A DNA stretch of 7,081 nt from an uncultured Eubacteriales bacterium (GTDB lineage Bacteria; Bacillota; Clostridia; Oscillospirales; Acutalibacteraceae). The notes below the pieces were generated by a model that was not told the DNA's origin, ran no database searches, and saw only the letters and a program-made list of their open reading frames with translations. Where the stretch lies: positions 1 to 7,081 of the forward strand of contig CAKUYF010000048.1 in assembly GCA_934702115.1 (NCBI GenBank). The letters run 5' to 3'. The translations under genes and the position numbers were made by a program. Positions 4,460 through 7,081 of the stretch are shown one piece after another (position 1 is the first letter of the stretch; every line of letters starts with the position of its first letter).

Positions 4460-5836
4460 ATGGGGAAACTATTCGGTACAGACGGAATAAGAGGAATTGT
4501 AAATAAAGAGCTTACCTGTGATCTTACTTTTAAAGTAGGAATAGAAGCCACAAGAGTTTTAACCTGTAAAAATAATAAGCACCCAAAAATTTTGATTGCA
4601 AAAGACTCACGTATATCTTCAGATATGCTTGAATCAGCACTGTGTGCGGGTATATGCTCTATAGGAGGAGAAGCAATACTATTAGGAGTAGTTCCGACTC
4701 CGGCGGTGGCTTTTTTAGTTAAAAAATATAATGCGGACGCCGGTATAATGATTTCTGCTTCTCATAACTCTTTTGAGTTTAATGGAATAAAAATTTTCAG
4801 TAAAGACGGATACAAGCTTTCAGACGAATTAGAAAACCTTATAGAATCAAGGATTCTGGGAAACAGTTTAGAAATGGAAGATTTAGCTTTAGGCTCAGAA
4901 ATAGGTAAAGTTACAAAGTGCAATAATGCCTCACAAGATTATATAAATCATTTACGGGACGCAGTAAAAATTCAAAAATCCAAATTAAAAATTTTAATCG
5001 ATTGTGCTAATGGAGCCGCTTCATATACAGCAAAAGAGTTATTTAAAAATTTGAATGCAGATATAATTTTTAACTCTCCAAACGGTATAAATATAAATAA
5101 AGACTGTGGATCTACAAGTATAGAAAAACTATCAAGTCAAGTGGTAGAAAAAGGTTATGATATCGGCATAGCTTTTGACGGAGATGCAGATAGATGCCAA
5201 GCAGTAGATGAATGCGGGAATATTATTGACGGTGATACTATTTTAGGTATATGCGCATTAGATATGAAGTCTAATGAGAGTCTTTCAAGCAGTACATTAG
5301 TAGGGACTATAATGTCAAATATGGGGCTTAAAAAATTTTGCCAGGAAAACAATATACATTTTATAGAGACTAAAGTGGGCGACAGATACGTGCTTGAAGA
5401 AATGGTAAAGGGCTCTTATTCCTTGGGAGGAGAACAGTCAGGCCATATAATTTTTGGTAATCACTCTACTACAGGTGATGGTCAGCTTACGGCACTTAAT
5501 CTTTTAAAAATACTTATAAATTCAGGTAAAAAAGCCTCTGAACTAAATAACATGATAAAAAAATTCCCTCAAAAATCCGAAAACATTCTAATTAACCTAA
5601 ATCAGAAAGGTATGCTTAAAAGCAATGGATATCTTTTAGAATATTTTGATTCCTTGAAAGAAAATATTGGAGATGAAGGCAGAATTGTAGTCAGAGAATC
5701 AGGGACGGAACCAAAAATAAGAATTATGGTTGAACATAAAGATGAAAAAAAACTAAATGAAATCATTAACGAATTAAGTAGAGTTATTCGTGAGAGCTTT
5801 AAAAAAACAATTGAAAAGGAGATTAAAGTGTTATAA
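4460..5836 (+). CDS. glmM: Phosphoglucosamine mutase GlmM
   Basis: GlmM interconverts glucosamine-6-phosphate and glucosamine-1-phosphate, the step before UDP-GlcNAc and hence peptidoglycan. The 458-residue product has all landmarks: the start MGKLFGTDGIRG, the phosphoserine loop SASHNS with catalytic S101, the magnesium loop DGDADR (D240, D242, D244), the sugar-binding GGEQSGH (323-329) and the phosphate-binding RESGTEPKIRI (412-422). The FGTDGIRG start and the DGDADRCQAVDE context favour GlmM over phosphomannomutase. The usual proline after SASHN is serine here. ATG 4460 is preceded by GGAGG (4444-4448) at an 11-base spacing; an upstream in-frame TTG at 4442 overlaps that site and was not used. 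The 50-base gap after ruvB is the longest in the operon and could hold a weak internal promoter, which I could not define. Confidence 0.94.
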   Translation: MGKLFGTDGIRGIVNKELTCDLTFKVGIEATRVLTCKNNKHPKILIAKDSRISSDMLESALCAGICSIGGEAILLGVVPTPAVAFLVKKYNADAGIMISASHNSFEFNGIKIFSKDGYKLSDELENLIESRILGNSLEMEDLALGSEIGKVTKCNNASQDYINHLRDAVKIQKSKLKILIDCANGAASYTAKELFKNLNADIIFNSPNGININKDCGSTSIEKLSSQVVEKGYDIGIAFDGDADRCQAVDECGNIIDGDTILGICALDMKSNESLSSSTLVGTIMSNMGLKKFCQENNIHFIETKVGDRYVLEEMVKGSYSLGGEQSGHIIFGNHSTTGDGQLTALNLLKILINSGKKASELNNMIKKFPQKSENILINLNQKGMLKSNGYLLEYFDSLKENIGDEGRIVVRESGTEPKIRIMVEHKDEKKLNEIINELSRVIRESFKKTIEKEIKVL

Positions 5837-5839
5837 AAC

Positions 5840-6730
5840 ATGAGATTTACAACTTGGGAAGATTACGAACTTATAGATGTTTCTAGAGGTAAAAGATTGG
5901 AAAGATGGGGCGATAAAATTCTTATTCGTCCTGATCCGCAGGTAATATGGAATTCAGATGAACGTGATTATCGGTGGAAAAACAAAAATGCGGTATATCA
6001 TCGTTCCAACAAGGGAGGCGGGCATTGGGAAACAACCGAAACCGAACTTGAGGGCGAAAGCTGGATAGTAAAATATAAAAAATTAAGTTTTCAAATCAAA
6101 ATGATGAATTTTAAGCATACAGGTGTTTTCCCTGAGCAAGCAGTTAACTGGGATTTACTTGAAGACTTAATTAAAAACTCAAAAAAGCAGCTGAATATTC
6201 TGAATTTATTCGCTTATACAGGAGGAGCATCTCTTGCATGTGCCGCAGCCGGAGCTAAGGTTTGTCACGTAGATGCTTCAAAGGGTATGGTAGCTTGGGC
6301 CAGAGAAAATTCAAAGCTTTCAGGCCTCTCTGCCTCCCCTATCCGCTGGATAGTTGAAGACTGCGAAAAATTTGTATTAAGAGAGATTAAACGCGGCAAT
6401 AAATACGATGGAATCATTATGGACCCCCCTTCTTACGGCAGAGGTCCAAAGGGAGAAGTATGGAAAATTGAAGAAAACCTTTTTCCGTTTGTAAAGCTTT
6501 GTGAATCTTTGCTTTCAGAAGATGCAAGGTTTTTTATAATAAATTCATACTCTGCAGGTCTTGCACCTTCGGTTATGAGCTTTATTCTTCATGAAGGAGT
6601 GGCCAAAAATCGAGGAGGTACTATTAATAGCGATGAAATAGGAATTCCTGTTTCAAGCTCAAAATTCATTATGCCTGCAGGAAATACAGCAATATGGACT
6701 CCCAAGGATCTAAATTTACGGTTCTGGTAA
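5840..6730 (+). CDS. Class I SAM-dependent methyltransferase, probably RNA-directed
   Basis: A 296-residue methyltransferase of the type related to RlmI/RlmL rRNA cytosine or guanine methylases. An N-terminal part (1-90), with ERWGDKILIRPDPQVIW typical of these proteins, precedes the Rossmann domain. SAM motif I is LNLFAYTGGAS (121-131), the acidic residue binding the ribose is D145, and motif IV is DPPSYGRG (195-202). The DPPSY motif is common in enzymes acting on nucleic acid bases, but the substrate cannot be read from sequence, so no gene symbol is given. The gene lies 3 bases after glmM in the same frame, separated only by TAA AAC. The nearest good ribosome binding site, AAGGAG (5816-5821), is 18 bases from ATG 5840, so translation probably depends on ribosomes finishing glmM. 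Confidence 0.85.
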   Translation: MRFTTWEDYELIDVSRGKRLERWGDKILIRPDPQVIWNSDERDYRWKNKNAVYHRSNKGGGHWETTETELEGESWIVKYKKLSFQIKMMNFKHTGVFPEQAVNWDLLEDLIKNSKKQLNILNLFAYTGGASLACAAAGAKVCHVDASKGMVAWARENSKLSGLSASPIRWIVEDCEKFVLREIKRGNKYDGIIMDPPSYGRGPKGEVWKIEENLFPFVKLCESLLSEDARFFIINSYSAGLAPSVMSFILHEGVAKNRGGTINSDEIGIPVSSSKFIMPAGNTAIWTPKDLNLRFW

Positions 6731-7081
6731 TGAATATTATGAATAAGATTATTGAATTTCAAGATGTTTGCTATGGTTATCGTAAAGAAGCCTATATTCT
6801 TAAAAATTTGAATTTCCGGATTGAGAAAGGTGAATTTATTGCTGTATTAGGTTCTAACGGATCCGGGAAATCAACACTTGCCAAACATTTAAATGGTCTT
6901 TTATTGCCTTGCTCGGGAAATGTATTTATAAATGGAATGAATACTAAAGATGAACAATTACAATCTCAAATTAAGAAAAAAGTAGGAGTAATATTTCAAA
7001 ATCCTGACAATCAGATACTAGCGGGTACAGTAGAAGAAGAAATTGCATTCGGGCTTGAAAACTTATGTATTCCACGTGAAA
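6730..7081 (+). CDS. ECF transporter ATP-binding protein, 3' end outside window
   Basis: The first 117 residues of an ABC ATPase of the energy-coupling factor type (EcfA/CbiO), which powers uptake of vitamins or metal cofactors with a membrane EcfT and a substrate-binding S component. Visible are Walker A GSNGSGKST (41-49), the Q-loop as FQNPDNQ (89-95, Q90), and the stretch TVEEEIAFGLEN (100-111) that is characteristic of EcfA proteins. The ABC signature, Walker B and H-loop lie beyond the window. EcfA1 is the more likely of the two paralogues by its resemblance at the Q-loop region, but this is not certain. The start ATG overlaps the methyltransferase stop by one base (TAATG) and has no clear ribosome binding site, so it is probably translationally coupled. 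A second ATG at 6739 is possible. ecfA2 and ecfT would be expected next. Confidence 0.92.
   Translation, partial: MNIMNKIIEFQDVCYGYRKEAYILKNLNFRIEKGEFIAVLGSNGSGKSTLAKHLNGLLLPCSGNVFINGMNTKDEQLQSQIKKKVGVIFQNPDNQILAGTVEEEIAFGLENLCIPRE

Noticed and set aside
5155..5841. Two minus-strand open frames inside glmM (5155-5352 and 5602-5841)
   Set aside because: Both are antisense to conserved GlmM sequence, and their phenylalanine/serine/isoleucine-rich content is typical of reversed AT-rich coding DNA.

Overview
The window looks like chromosomal DNA from an AT-rich, low-GC Gram-positive bacterium of the Clostridia type. The grounds are A/T-rich codon use, strong GGAGG/GAGGTG-type ribosome binding sites, TTG and GTG start codons, a protein with the DNA-binding domain of the sporulation regulator Spo0A, and an ECF-transporter ATPase. 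I cannot name the species.

Left part (1-2115), all minus strand: three genes with long AT-rich gaps between them. From right to left in transcription order they are a small four-helix membrane protein with ten cysteines (1693-2115), a 135-residue protein that is only a Spo0A-type DNA-binding domain with no receiver domain (998-1405), and a secreted protein of unknown family that runs off the left edge (1-603). The last two each have a good predicted sigma-A promoter. Several inverted repeats lie in the gaps. One resembles a terminator for the Spo0A-like gene, another is an intrinsic terminator pointing right with no obvious gene to serve, and a third sits on the predicted transcription start of the Spo0A-like gene.

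Right part (2218-7081), all plus strand: a compact housekeeping operon, ruvC-ruvA-ruvB-glmM-methyltransferase-ecfA (the last cut by the window edge). RuvC, RuvA and RuvB together process Holliday junctions: RuvA binds the junction, RuvB drives branch migration and RuvC cuts it. GlmM makes glucosamine-1-phosphate for cell-wall precursors. The methyltransferase is a class I SAM enzyme, probably acting on RNA. The ATPase belongs to an ECF vitamin/cofactor uptake system. The genes are 3 to 50 bases apart or overlap by one base, and all appear to be read from an extended -10 promoter just upstream of ruvC, divergent from the cysteine-rich gene.

The most interesting part is the minus-strand side. 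It has a stand-alone Spo0A-type regulator whose recognition helix differs from classical Spo0A at two positions expected to touch bases, next to a secreted and a membrane protein of unknown role. Whether these three work together is inference. The operon on the right is ordinary apart from its gene order and its run of non-ATG starts.
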